Assembly (NCBI RefSeq): GCF_014899185.1
Contig: NZ_CP045201.1
Location: 62,001-126,000 of the forward strand
Origin: Pseudooceanicola spongiae
GTDB lineage: Bacteria; Pseudomonadota; Alphaproteobacteria; Rhodobacterales; Rhodobacteraceae
Length of the DNA: 64,000 nucleotides
Reading direction: 5' to 3'
Part shown: piece after piece, positions 46,483 to 54,940 of the stretch
Layout of the letters: every line of letters starts with the position of its first letter
How positions within the stretch are numbered: the stretch's first letter is position 1
Translations under genes and position numbers: made by a program
The notes under the pieces: model-generated
Told to the model about the DNA's origin: nothing
The model's input: the letters and a program-made list of their open reading frames with translations, nothing else
The model's database searches: none

Positions 46483-46495
46483 AGGGGACATGAAA

Positions 46496-46526
46496 ACGCC
46501 CTGCCAGCGCGGGGCGGGCAGGGCGT
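46496..46526 (-). terminator. Terminator after carboxynorspermidine dehydrogenase
   Basis: Perfect 10-bp stem ACGCCCTGCC / GGCAGGGCGT with an 11-base loop; on the minus strand TTTTC follows, just past the stop at 46551. Confidence 0.75.
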
Positions 46527-46550
46527 GATTTTCGACGGCTGCCGGGTGCT

Positions 46551-47789
46551 TTAGGCGTTCCAGGCGGTGTCTTTGCCGTTGAACTCAACCCGCGTCGGCA
46601 GGCCGATGTCATCAAGGATGGTGAAGAAAGGCTTGGGGTCCAGTTCCTCGATGTTTTTCATGGTCTTGGCGTCCCACTCACCACTGGCGACCAGCATCGC
46701 GGCGGCGACGGCGGGCACGCCCGCGGTGTAGGAAATGCCCTGAGAGCCGACCTCGGCATAGGCCTCGGCGTGGTCCGCGACGTTGTAGACGAAGACCTCA
46801 ACCGGGGCACCGTCCTTGGTGCCTTTGACCAGATCCCCGATGCAGGTATTGCCGGTGTAGTCGGGCGCGAGCGAGGAGGGGTCGGGCAGGCAGGCTTTGA
46901 CGAGCTTCAGCGGCACGACCTCAAGCCCCTCAGCCGTGGTGACGGGCTTTTCGGACAGCAGGCCGAGGTTTTGCAGCACGGTGAAGACGTTGATGTAGTG
47001 ATCGCCGAAGCCCATCCAGAAGCGCACGTCGGCCTGCGGATAGTTCGCGGCGAGGCTGTGCACCTCATCATGGCCGGACTGGTAGGCCTTCTGCTTGCCG
47101 ACGACCGGCAGATCCCACTCACGTCCGGAGGCGAACATGCTGGTTTCCTTCCATTTCTGGTCTTCCCAGTAATAGACGGTGCCGGTGAATTCGCGGAAGT
47201 TGATCTCAGGATCGAAGTTGGTCGCGAAGTATTTGCCGTGGCTGCCTGCATTGATGTCGACGATGTCGATCGAGGTGACCTCGTCCATGTAGGTGTCGAT
47301 GGCATAGCGCGCGAAGGCGTTGACGACGCCCGGATCAAAGCCCGCGCCGAGGATCGCGGTGACGCCCTTTTCAGCGCAGAGGGCACGCTTTTTCCATTCG
47401 TAATTGCCATACCAAGGCGGGGTTTCGCAAATCTTTTCAGGGTCTTCGTGGATCGCGGTGTCGATGTAGGCGGCACCCGTTTCGATGCAGGCGTCCAGCA
47501 CGGTCATATTGACGAAGGCGGTGCCGACGTTGATGACGATCTGGGCGCCGACCTCACGGATCAGCGCGGCGACGGCGGCGCTGTCCATGGCATCGACGGC
47601 ATGGGAGGTGAACACGCCGTCCTGCTTCATCGCGCCCTTGTCGGCCACGGTCTGAAGGATCGCATCGCATTTCGATTTCGTCCGGCTGGCGATATGCAGA
47701 TCGCCCAGAATGTCGTTATTCTGCGCGCACTTGTGCGCGACCACCTGGGCGACGCCGCCAGCGCCGATAATCAGGACATTACGTTTCAT
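46551..47789 (-). CDS. Carboxynorspermidine dehydrogenase (saccharopine dehydrogenase-like)
   Basis: A 412-aa protein with an N-terminal Rossmann fold (VLIIGAGGVAQVVAHKCA) and the saccharopine-dehydrogenase-like C-terminal domain. It matches carboxy(nor)spermidine synthase, which joins putrescine or diaminopropane with aspartate semialdehyde using NADPH. The decarboxylase gene lies immediately upstream in the same unit, completing the alternative spermidine pathway that needs no S-adenosylmethionine decarboxylase. Terminator follows directly. Confidence 0.9.
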   Translation of the reverse strand: MKRNVLIIGAGGVAQVVAHKCAQNNDILGDLHIASRTKSKCDAILQTVADKGAMKQDGVFTSHAVDAMDSAAVAALIREVGAQIVINVGTAFVNMTVLDACIETGAAYIDTAIHEDPEKICETPPWYGNYEWKKRALCAEKGVTAILGAGFDPGVVNAFARYAIDTYMDEVTSIDIVDINAGSHGKYFATNFDPEINFREFTGTVYYWEDQKWKETSMFASGREWDLPVVGKQKAYQSGHDEVHSLAANYPQADVRFWMGFGDHYINVFTVLQNLGLLSEKPVTTAEGLEVVPLKLVKACLPDPSSLAPDYTGNTCIGDLVKGTKDGAPVEVFVYNVADHAEAYAEVGSQGISYTAGVPAVAAAMLVASGEWDAKTMKNIEELDPKPFFTILDDIGLPTRVEFNGKDTAWNA

Positions 47790-47837
47790 AAACCCGTGTT
47801 GCCTCCTTTGGAAATTGGCTTTGGTTGGTTGGGTTGC

Positions 47838-48935
47838 TTACGACAGCGCCGCAGCGAAGTCGGTGTAATCAAAGTCACGCACGAGGCGTGTCGAGCCGTC
47901 GAGTTCGCGGATCGCGATGGCGGGCATCTTGACTCCGTTGAACCAGTTTTTCTTGACCATCGTGTACCCGGCCGCGTCCTGAACCGAGAGGCGGTCGCCG
48001 GGTTTGAGGGCCTGGGGAAAGCGATACTCGCCAAAGATGTCACCGGCGAGACAGGATTTGCCGCAGACCATCCATTCCTCGGGGCCCGCGTTGGGGGCCA
48101 TCTTGGCGGATTCGCGGTAGATCAGCAGATCCAGCATGTGCGCCTCGATCGAGCTGTCGACGATGGCGAGGTTCTTGCCGTTGAAAAGCGTATCCAGAAC
48201 AGTGACTTCCAGCGTCGTCGATTTGGTGATCGCGGCCTCGCCCGGCTCCAGATAGACCTGCACCTCGTTCTCGCCGGCAAAGCGTTTCAGACGCTCGGCA
48301 AGGCGGTGAATGGGGTAATCTTCGCCGGTGAAGTGGATGCCGCCGCCGAGGCTGATCCAGTCCATACGGCGGATCAGATGGCCAAACCGCTGCTCGATAC
48401 TGCCCAACATAGTGTCAAAGCGGTCAAAATCGGCGTTTTCGCAGTTGTTGTGGAACATGAAGCCGGAGATCAGATCGGCGACGGGTTCGATATCCGCGGC
48501 GTCATGTTCGCCCAGACGCGAGAAGGGGCGCGCCGGATCGGCAAGGTCGAAACCGGAGGTCGAGACGCCGGGATTGACCCGGATGCCACGGGTGTGACCC
48601 CGGCTAACCTCTTCGAATCGTTGGAGTTGTCCGGCGGTGTTGAAGATCACCTTGTCGGAGTTGGCCAGTACCTCGTCGATCTCGTGATCGGCCCAGGCCA
48701 CGGAATAGGCGTGGGTTTCACCGGGGAACGTCTCACGCCCCAGCTTGACCTCGTAGAGCGAGGAGGAGGTGGTGCCGTCCATGTATTCGGACATGAAGTC
48801 GAACACCGACCAGGAGGCGAAACATTTCAATGCCAGCAAGGCTTTAGCCCCGGAATTCTCGCGCAGCCAGGCGATCTTTTCCATGTTGGGCAGCAGGGCG
48901 GATTTGTCGATCAGGTAGTAGGGTGTCTGGAGCAT
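47838..48935 (-). CDS. nspC: Carboxynorspermidine decarboxylase
   Basis: A 365-aa fold-III PLP decarboxylase. The PLP lysine is in ALLALKCFASWSVF; the glycine-rich phosphate-binding loop is in ISLGGGIHFTGEDYP; the catalytic Cys region is CGKSCLAGDIFGEY. It converts carboxy(nor)spermidine to (nor)spermidine. The start at 48935 has AAAGAGG 5 bases upstream; the longer open frame runs through the intergenic region. Copy C of the 11-bp repeat element lies about 190 bases upstream. Confidence 0.92.
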   Translation of the reverse strand: MLQTPYYLIDKSALLPNMEKIAWLRENSGAKALLALKCFASWSVFDFMSEYMDGTTSSSLYEVKLGRETFPGETHAYSVAWADHEIDEVLANSDKVIFNTAGQLQRFEEVSRGHTRGIRVNPGVSTSGFDLADPARPFSRLGEHDAADIEPVADLISGFMFHNNCENADFDRFDTMLGSIEQRFGHLIRRMDWISLGGGIHFTGEDYPIHRLAERLKRFAGENEVQVYLEPGEAAITKSTTLEVTVLDTLFNGKNLAIVDSSIEAHMLDLLIYRESAKMAPNAGPEEWMVCGKSCLAGDIFGEYRFPQALKPGDRLSVQDAAGYTMVKKNWFNGVKMPAIAIRELDGSTRLVRDFDYTDFAAALS

Positions 48936-49125
48936 GGACGCCTCTTTGTGGGCCAAACCCCGTCCGGGGCGGAAAGGGGGTTTTATACGGGCTCCGTCGG
49001 GGCGGAACAAGGGTGGGGCGCAGGCCTGCACGCGCATTTGCACATGAGAGGGCCGCTTTGCGGGGCAGGTCAGTGGGCCCCGCCAAGAGAGGTAGGGCAA
49101 GGCGTTGAATTCGCCAGAATTTAAC

Positions 49126-49180
49126 GTCGGTATCTTGTCGGTATCGTGACGGTAACCGAACAGTGCGGATTTTAGCCGCT
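49126..49180 (-). repeat. 11-bp-unit repeat element with hairpin, copy C
   Basis: Plus strand: GTCGGTATCTT, GTCGGTATCGT, GACGGTAACCG, AACAGTGCGG in 11-base register, then a weaker hairpin GCGG/CCGC whose loop includes the stop codon of the neighbouring PLP enzyme. More diverged than copies A and B. Confidence 0.65.
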
Positions 49181-50194
49181 GGCGCCCTCGGTCGCGATGA
49201 CCAGAGACCGGGCCTGCACCGGCAGACCCGCGGCGATCATCCCGGCCAGAGAGGCGGCACCGCTGGGGGTGGTCGCCACACCTGCCTGCGCGAACAGGGC
49301 GACGGCGGCCTCGGCCTGCGCATCGGTGATGCTGACGAAGTGGTCGGCGTCAAGGCGCAGGGCGTCGAAGGCCAGCAGCGAGACGTCCTTGCAATCGAGC
49401 CGCCCCATGTTGGACTGCGCGCCGGTCGCGGTGACGGGATGTCCCGCAGCGGCGCTGAGTTTCAGGCAAGGGGCGCGGTCGGGCTCCACCACCGTGATCA
49501 CCGGCTGGACGTCCCAGAAGGCGCGGATATGGCCCGCGACGGCGGCGGCGAGGCCCCCGACACCGGCCTGCAGAAAGACATGGGTGGGCCAGTCGCCGGT
49601 GGTGGCGAACTGCTGGCGGCATTCCTCGGCCAGAACGGTATAGCCTTCCATGATCAGGGCGGGGCGAGCCTCGTATCCCGGCCAGGAGCCGTCGGCGAGC
49701 AGGAGCCAGTCGTTGTCGTTTGCGGTGCGGATGGCATGGGCGACGGCGTCGGCGTAGCCGCCGGGGACGCGGATCACCTCGGCCCCCATGGCGGTGATCC
49801 GCGCGGCGAAACTGGCCGGAACGGTGCTGTCGAGGACGATCCGGGCCTGCGCGCCGAAGATCCGTGCGCCGGCGCCGACAGACAGGCCGTGGTTGCCGGC
49901 ACTGGCGGTGATGAAGGTCATCCCGGCCGCCGTGGCGCGGGCGGCATCCGACAGCAGGTCGGTGGCGCCGCTGGCGTCCTGGATCATCTGGACGATGGCA
50001 TAGGTGCCGCCGAGCGCCTTGAAACTGCCCAGACGCATCCGCGCAGTTTCGTCCTTGAGCAGCACATGGCCGTGGCCGAGGGCGCTGAGGGCGGCATTTT
50101 CACCAAGGGGCGTCGCGGCGTAGGCGGGGCAGCTGGCGAGCAGGGCGAGCGGGCGGTCGGGGGAGACGCGAAAGCGGCGGTGCGTGTCGGACAT
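49172..50194 (-). CDS. PLP-dependent diaminopropionate ammonia-lyase-like enzyme
   Basis: A 340-aa fold-II PLP enzyme. The PLP lysine is in MRLGSFKALGGTYA, followed by TASAGNHGLSVG; the segment WLLLADGSWPGYEARPALIMEGYTV (read in parts) resembles diaminopropionate ammonia-lyase rather than plain threonine dehydratase. There is no ACT domain. The start at 50194 has GAGGT upstream. It is shorter than typical diaminopropionate ammonia-lyase (~400 aa), so a related beta-elimination is possible. It lies upstream of the polyamine genes on the same strand. Confidence 0.78.
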   Translation of the reverse strand: MSDTHRRFRVSPDRPLALLASCPAYAATPLGENAALSALGHGHVLLKDETARMRLGSFKALGGTYAIVQMIQDASGATDLLSDAARATAAGMTFITASAGNHGLSVGAGARIFGAQARIVLDSTVPASFAARITAMGAEVIRVPGGYADAVAHAIRTANDNDWLLLADGSWPGYEARPALIMEGYTVLAEECRQQFATTGDWPTHVFLQAGVGGLAAAVAGHIRAFWDVQPVITVVEPDRAPCLKLSAAAGHPVTATGAQSNMGRLDCKDVSLLAFDALRLDADHFVSITDAQAEAAVALFAQAGVATTPSGAASLAGMIAAGLPVQARSLVIATEGASG

Positions 50195-50493
50195 GGGGGA
50201 CCTCGTGGCGGGAAAGGGGGGACGCCGGAGAGACCGCCGCTGTGTTGGCGCGAGTGAACAGGCAAAACGGCCCCACGTCAAAAGGTGAGGCGGGAAATCG
50301 TGGATTTGCAGGGGCTGAAAATGTTAAGTGCCGGAGAAGGGGGATACTTCTCCGGCACAAATTGGGGCGTCACGAGGTATTGCACGACCCGGTGTCCGAT
50401 GCTGGGGATGTCCGGGACAGACGCATCGGTTATGGTAGCAACTCCGCCCGTCAGAAAAAGTTTCATGCGCGGATGATTTTTTTTCAAAAAATT
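50195..50493. other. Structured intergenic region, possible small RNA
   Basis: This 299-base gap includes an imperfectly nested hairpin with CCGATGC (50396) / GCATCGG (50423) arms, a strong 12-bp hairpin at 50328-50358 and AT-rich sequence near 50460-50500 that contrasts with its surroundings. A 69-codon frame (50278-50487, minus) has no ribosome site and no recognisable domain. A small RNA or the untranslated tail of the upstream unit are both possible. Confidence 0.35.
50328..50358 (-). terminator. Terminator-like hairpin in the gap before the PLP enzyme gene
   Basis: Perfect 12-bp stem GTGCCGGAGAAG / CTTCTCCGGCAC with a 7-base loop; on the minus strand TTAACATTTTC follows. It probably ends transcription of the amidoligase/amidotransferase unit or of a small RNA. 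Confidence 0.65.
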
Positions 50494-51273
50494 TTACAGA
50501 TCCCGGAACGCGGCTGAAACCGGCTGATGCGCGGGCATGTCGCTGGCCACACCATCGCGCTGATCGCGCCCGTCGGCGTGGGCGGTGGCGGCGCGGGTCA
50601 GGGCGCGGAACAGGCGGCGCTGGCGGCGGGCATAGAACAGGTGTTCGGGGTGCCATTGCACACCGATGGCAAAGGGCTCGGACGTGCGCTCGACCGCCTG
50701 GACCATCCCCGCCTCGTCCGTGGCGGCGATGCGCAGATCGCGCCCCAGCCGGTTCACCGCCTGAGAATGCAGGGCATTGACGCGCATCGGCGCTGTCCCG
50801 GCGATATGGGCGAGGTGGGTGTCGCGGCGGACAGAGACGGTGCGGCGGGGCAGGATGGTGCTGTATTTGCGCGAAGAATAGACCCCGAAGGCGTTCTGGT
50901 GCAGCGTGCCGCCCAGCACGACGTTGAGCATCTGCGCGCCGCGACAGATGCCAAGGATCGGCAGGTTGCGCTGCAGGGCCTCGGCGAGCAGCGATTGCTC
51001 CATCCGGTCGCGGGCGGGGTCGAGGGTGACGCGGGCAACGATCTCGGTGCCATAGAGGCTGGGGGCGATGTCGTCGCCGCCGCCGATGACAATGCCATCG
51101 ACGCGCTCAAGGTCGATATCGGCGGCATCGTCCCAGCGCAGGGCGCGCGCCCCGGCGAGCGCGAGGTTCAGCCAGATCAGCGGAAAGATCCGCCAGCCGG
51201 AATGGCGCGACACGGTGACGCCGATGGTGGGGCGCTTGCGGCGGGGTTTTTGCGGCGGCTCTGTGGCGGTCAC
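50494..51273 (-). CDS. Class I glutamine amidotransferase (gamma-Glu hydrolase type)
   Basis: A 259-aa peptidase-C26-type protein. The nucleophilic Cys is in LGICRGAQMLNVVLGG and the catalytic His-Glu in GVQWHPEHLF; the early GGGDDIAPSLYG motif fits gamma-glutamyl-GABA hydrolase PuuD-like proteins. It starts with GTG at 51273, which overlaps the amidoligase stop (GTGA). Pairing with an amidoligase suggests it either hydrolyses or supplies nitrogen for a gamma-glutamyl or related amide. The substrate is unknown. Confidence 0.87.
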   Translation of the reverse strand: MTATEPPQKPRRKRPTIGVTVSRHSGWRIFPLIWLNLALAGARALRWDDAADIDLERVDGIVIGGGDDIAPSLYGTEIVARVTLDPARDRMEQSLLAEALQRNLPILGICRGAQMLNVVLGGTLHQNAFGVYSSRKYSTILPRRTVSVRRDTHLAHIAGTAPMRVNALHSQAVNRLGRDLRIAATDEAGMVQAVERTSEPFAIGVQWHPEHLFYARRQRRLFRALTRAATAHADGRDQRDGVASDMPAHQPVSAAFRDL

Positions 51274-52265
51274 GCTGCTGCGTTTTCGCTTTTGAGCAGG
51301 GCGTCGTGGCCGGCGTCGCGCAGGATGGCGCTGGCGCGGTCGATCCAGGCATGCGGGACATGGGCGATCTGGCTGCGGTGATCGCGCCAAGCGGCGCAGA
51401 GGGCGTTCAGCGTGGTGCGATCCTCGGCCAGCGCCTCGATGGCGACCCAGAGCGCCCATTCGTGCGATACGCTCCAGCCGGGATCGTCGATGCGGCAGTC
51501 GGGCATGCGGTAGTGATAGGCGGGGCGGGCGCTGATGCCGTTGTCCTTGCCGAAGGTCTGCGTGATCAGGTCGGGGTCAAAATCGGCGATGATCGGCAGC
51601 AGGTCGAGCGCGTGATTGCGCGATGGCGCATGGGAGAGGTAGCTGTCGGCGAGGGCGCGCAGGGTCTCGGGCGGTCCTTCGGCCAGCGCATCCAGCAGGG
51701 CGCGGGGGTAGGAGTCGACAAAGGGCAGGACGCGGCGCGACAGGTCGATCGGATGGCTGTGGCGGATCAGCTGTTCGCTGAGCGCGAAGGCCGTGACGAC
51801 GGACCAGATGTGATCGGCGCTCTGTGCGGCGGTCTGCACGTTCAGGTGCACGCCGTAGCCGAGCAGGATGCCCTTGTCGGTGCCATAAGCGCCGGCGTCG
51901 CGCATCGCGGCGATCAGCGCATCGAAGGCGGGCAGATGGGCGGGATCGAAGGGATCGCTGACCAGTTCAACGGGAACCAGATTGCGCGCCAGATCGAGCG
52001 CGGTTTTCGCCACTTCGCCGGAGGCGCGCTTGCGATAGGCGGTGTCGATATAGGCCTTGCAGGTGCCGAAGGGGGTGTCGGAAATCAGGTAGTCGGCCCC
52101 TTCCCGAGAGATGGCGCCGCCAGTTTCCTGCGCCACGAGGTCAGCCGTCTGCTGTTCGCTGAGGCCGCCAAACTCGACCTCGACCCCGAGGCTGCGGGGG
52201 CTGCCTTTCTCATCGAGCGGGGTCGGCAGGGAGAGGGCGGCGGGGGTGGCGTTATGTGTATCCAT
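51270..52265 (-). CDS. Putative amidoligase
   Basis: A 331-aa protein of the amidoligase family (glutamine-synthetase-like fold, PF12224 type): SLGVEVEFGGLSEQQTADLV at the N-terminus with the metal-binding ExE (EVEF), then GYGVHLNVQ and a C-terminal DPGWSVSHEWALWV segment. The start at 52265 (MDTHNATPAA) begins the conserved region; the ribosome site is weak. It overlaps the amidotransferase gene by GTGA. This pair was predicted from comparative genomics to make an unknown amide-linked metabolite; no reaction is established. Confidence 0.82.
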   Translation of the reverse strand: MDTHNATPAALSLPTPLDEKGSPRSLGVEVEFGGLSEQQTADLVAQETGGAISREGADYLISDTPFGTCKAYIDTAYRKRASGEVAKTALDLARNLVPVELVSDPFDPAHLPAFDALIAAMRDAGAYGTDKGILLGYGVHLNVQTAAQSADHIWSVVTAFALSEQLIRHSHPIDLSRRVLPFVDSYPRALLDALAEGPPETLRALADSYLSHAPSRNHALDLLPIIADFDPDLITQTFGKDNGISARPAYHYRMPDCRIDDPGWSVSHEWALWVAIEALAEDRTTLNALCAAWRDHRSQIAHVPHAWIDRASAILRDAGHDALLKSENAAA

Positions 52266-52389
52266 GCCAGACCAACGCAACCTCTGCGGGCAGGGTTCCA
52301 AGGTTGGGCGCAGACAGGGGGCAGGCGGGTGTGGGGGGAGGGCAGGCAGGGTCACCGCCGGAGCGCGAGGGATCGCTCCGGCGGCGGGC

Positions 52390-54108
52390 TCAGTAATCCA
52401 GCGCCTCTGGCTGGAAGCTGAGAACTTCGAACGACACGAACGCGCGGTATTCCGTTTCGGATTCCTCGGTTTCGATGCGGCTGCCGAGCTGGGTCGCAAA
52501 GGCACGGATCAGCTGCTTGCCCAGGCCGGTGGATTCGCCCTCGGCCGGTTCGCGCAGGACCTTGCCCTTTGAGTTGACCATCTGCAGGCGGGCGCGGTTG
52601 CCCTCCTGCACAAGAGAGAGGGTCAGCCAGGGTTCGCCGTTGTCGTTGCTTGTGTACTTGGCCGCATTCGCCATCAGTTCGGAGGCGAGCAGAGAGAGAG
52701 GCACCGCCTGATCGGGATAAAGGATGACGTCCTGAATCTCCATCTTGACGCGAATGCGATGGCCGCCGGAGGCGCTGGCCTGCAGCGTCTGGTTGGCCAC
52801 CTCGCGCACCAGAGCACCGACGTTGACCTGCCCCTGCTGTTCGACCTGATGCAGGTTGCGGTGGATCGAGGCCATGGCCAGAACCCGGTCCTGCAGGCGC
52901 GACAGGATCGCCTTGGTTTCGGGCGAATGCGCCTTGCGGATGTTCATGTTCATGATCGAGGAGATCAGTTGCAGGTTGTTCTTGACCCTGTGGTGGACCT
53001 CTTTCAGCAGCACGTTGCGCTGACGCACGGCATTTTCCAGCTCGGCCTGATCATGCAGGATGGTTTCGGCCATCAGGATGAAATCCTGCTCCATGTGGCG
53101 CAGCTCTTCGGCGGCGTAGCGCATGGTGCGGTTGTCCTCAAACGTGCGGACCCGTTCAAAGCGGCGCATCCGGCGGCTGAGCATGCGGATATGACGCCCG
53201 GCCATGCGGTCTATGGCGACAAGGCCGACGACGACCGAGGCGATCCACATCAGCAGCGGGAACAGGATCACCGGCGCCTTGACCGTTTCCGACATCTCGG
53301 AGACCGAGGGCCAGATGCCAAGCGCGAAGACCTGATTTTCGACGACCGGCACGACGACATAGAGCTGATCCGCGCCATTGCGGCTTTGCCCCGAGAAGAC
53401 GATGGGCGACAGGCCCGCCATTTCCTCAAGCGTGGAGCGGATCGGCAGCACGGATTCAGCGGTCTCTAGGCCCGTCGTCGAGGTCAGGATCTTGCCCGAG
53501 CCATTGAAGGTCATGATGTCCTTCGGGGCGGCCCCGAACCCGGCGCTCTGTTCCAGCTTGAGATTGGAGTGGGGCACCGAAATCGCGATATAGCCGGTGT
53601 ACTTGCCATCGATGAACACGGGCTGCGACACGACAAGCACCGAGGTCTTGCTGACCGGGCCGTCGGTTGCGACCTGCACCGTCGGTTTCTGTTCACTGAT
53701 CACGAACAGGTGGTTGGGACGTTGTGAAACATCCGCACCGATCCCCGCGGAGCCGCATCGGATCACCCCATCAATGGGGATATAGGCGGCCAGACTGAAG
53801 CGCGGCATTTCCTCGTTGAAGTCGGCCATCATCTTGCTGCAGGCGGCATCGTCGGGGGTATTGACCTGGACCGATTTGGCCAGGGCCGAGGCGGCGCCAA
53901 AGGCCTGTTGCAGCACGCTGCGCTCTCCCTCGACCCCTTGCTGGGTGAGGGCAAGCAGCGACAGCCGCGTCACCTCCTCGGCTTGCGAACTGACCTGGTT
54001 GGTCTGATAGATGGCAATGGACCCGATCGGGACCAGCGCAAGGGAAAGGACCCCCGCAATCCGAAAACTCAGACTGCGTATCCAGGGCGTGTTCGCGGAA
54101 TTTGGCAT
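52390..54108 (-). CDS. Sensor histidine kinase of the HisKA_2 type, stress-response locus
   Basis: A 572-aa membrane kinase. A first membrane helix (about residues 14-33) and a second (about 275-297) flank a ~240-residue periplasmic cache-like sensor domain. The phosphoacceptor His is in LLKEVHHRVKNNLQLISS, followed by an HATPase domain with the N-box SELMANAAKYTSN. It lies 16 bases after the ecfG gene in the stress-response unit, so it is likely to phosphorylate PhyR. The signal it senses is unknown. Confidence 0.9.
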   Translation of the reverse strand: MPNSANTPWIRSLSFRIAGVLSLALVPIGSIAIYQTNQVSSQAEEVTRLSLLALTQQGVEGERSVLQQAFGAASALAKSVQVNTPDDAACSKMMADFNEEMPRFSLAAYIPIDGVIRCGSAGIGADVSQRPNHLFVISEQKPTVQVATDGPVSKTSVLVVSQPVFIDGKYTGYIAISVPHSNLKLEQSAGFGAAPKDIMTFNGSGKILTSTTGLETAESVLPIRSTLEEMAGLSPIVFSGQSRNGADQLYVVVPVVENQVFALGIWPSVSEMSETVKAPVILFPLLMWIASVVVGLVAIDRMAGRHIRMLSRRMRRFERVRTFEDNRTMRYAAEELRHMEQDFILMAETILHDQAELENAVRQRNVLLKEVHHRVKNNLQLISSIMNMNIRKAHSPETKAILSRLQDRVLAMASIHRNLHQVEQQGQVNVGALVREVANQTLQASASGGHRIRVKMEIQDVILYPDQAVPLSLLASELMANAAKYTSNDNGEPWLTLSLVQEGNRARLQMVNSKGKVLREPAEGESTGLGKQLIRAFATQLGSRIETEESETEYRAFVSFEVLSFQPEALDY

Positions 54109-54124
54109 TCGGGTGTGTGAACTG

Positions 54125-54679
54125 TCAGCGGGCTGTCATGGGTCGTGAATTGACCACGGCCATCGTCGCCGGGTCGGTCAGTTCCATCGCCTCATCATCG
54201 TTGAGATGCAGGAGTTCTGCAAGTTTGGCACGGCCACGATTAGCGCGGCTCTTGATCGTACCGACGGCAACGCCACAGGTCTCGGCGGCTTCCTCGTAGG
54301 ATGCACCAAGGGCGCCGACGAGCACCAGCGCTTCGCGCTGTTCATCGGGCAGCTTTTCAAAGGCGCGCTTGAAGTCGGCCATTTGCAGGCGGCCGTCGTG
54401 GGCCGGTTTTTCGGACAGGCCAGCGGCAAAGATGCCGTCGACGTCGGGCACTTCACGACGTGTCTTGCGCAGGCTGGAGTAATACGTGTTGCGCAGGATC
54501 GTGAACAGCCAGGCCCGCAAATTGGTGCCCGCTTCGAATTTTTCGATGTTGGTCCAGGCCTTGACGATCGCATCCTGGACGAGATCATCCGCCGTGGCGC
54601 TGTTGCGAGTGAGGCCAAGGGCAAACGCCCTGAGCGCAGGAAGATGGTCGACAAGTTCGTCCCGCGGATGTTTGCTCAT
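54125..54679 (-). CDS. ecfG: ECF sigma factor EcfG, general stress response
   Basis: A 184-aa extracytoplasmic-function sigma factor with region 2 (ADDLVQDAIVKAWTNIEKF, including the −10 recognition helix) and region 4 (GASYEEAAETCGVAVGTIKSR). It lacks a membrane anti-sigma partner; nepR overlaps its start by ATGA, as in the standard alphaproteobacterial stress locus. It would direct transcription from GGAAC-N16/17-CGTT promoters, three of which are visible nearby. Confidence 0.95.
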   Translation of the reverse strand: MSKHPRDELVDHLPALRAFALGLTRNSATADDLVQDAIVKAWTNIEKFEAGTNLRAWLFTILRNTYYSSLRKTRREVPDVDGIFAAGLSEKPAHDGRLQMADFKRAFEKLPDEQREALVLVGALGASYEEAAETCGVAVGTIKSRANRGRAKLAELLHLNDDEAMELTDPATMAVVNSRPMTAR

Positions 54680-54843
54680 TTACGATCACCTTCGGCGCTG
54701 GCCGTGGTATCCTGATTTTTCAGCTGGTTGAGCAGGTCCTTGAAGCGATCGGGAATGTCTTCGTCCAGAGTGGATTGGAAAACCTTCCGGAGGCTGTCGT
54801 CGATCCCGCCTCGCTTATTTGCATTTGAGTGACTCAATGTCAT
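54676..54843 (-). CDS. nepR: Anti-sigma factor NepR
   Basis: A 55-aa NepR protein with the conserved helices GGIDDSLRKVFQSTLDEDIP and DRFKDLLNQLKNQ. It holds EcfG inactive until phosphorylated PhyR takes it away. The start at 54843 has AAAGGA 3 bases upstream; the longer open frame crosses the promoter region. It is translated ahead of ecfG with an ATGA overlap. Confidence 0.93.
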   Translation of the reverse strand: MTLSHSNANKRGGIDDSLRKVFQSTLDEDIPDRFKDLLNQLKNQDTTASAEGDRK

Positions 54844-54880
54844 GGTTCCTTTCGTCTCCGGAGAAATTCTCTGTGCTAGC

Positions 54881-54906
54881 GGAACCAAACGCAACCAGGT
54901 CGCGTT
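54881..54906 (+). promoter_or_regulatory. EcfG-type promoter for phyR
   Basis: GGAAC at 54881-54885, 17-base spacer, CGTT at 54903-54906, directed to the phyR start 35 bases further on. It matches the general-stress-response consensus, so PhyR production would be self-amplifying. Confidence 0.8.
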
Positions 54907-54913
54907 GGGTTCC
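54888..54913 (-). promoter_or_regulatory. EcfG-type promoter for nepR-ecfG
   Basis: On the minus strand GGAAC (54913-54909), 17-base spacer, CGTT (54891-54888), directed to nepR. It overlaps the opposite promoter at 54881-54906 by 19 bases. Confidence 0.8.
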
Positions 54914-54940
54914 CAAGAAAAGGACAATTAAGGGGATAAA

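Noticed and set aside
46770..49124. Plus-strand open frame of 784 codons
   Set aside because: Antisense to carboxynorspermidine dehydrogenase and nspC; no recognisable domain and no ribosome site.
50278..50487. 69-codon minus-strand frame
   Set aside because: No ribosome site, no recognisable domain, and it includes a terminator-like hairpin. Better read as an untranslated structured region.
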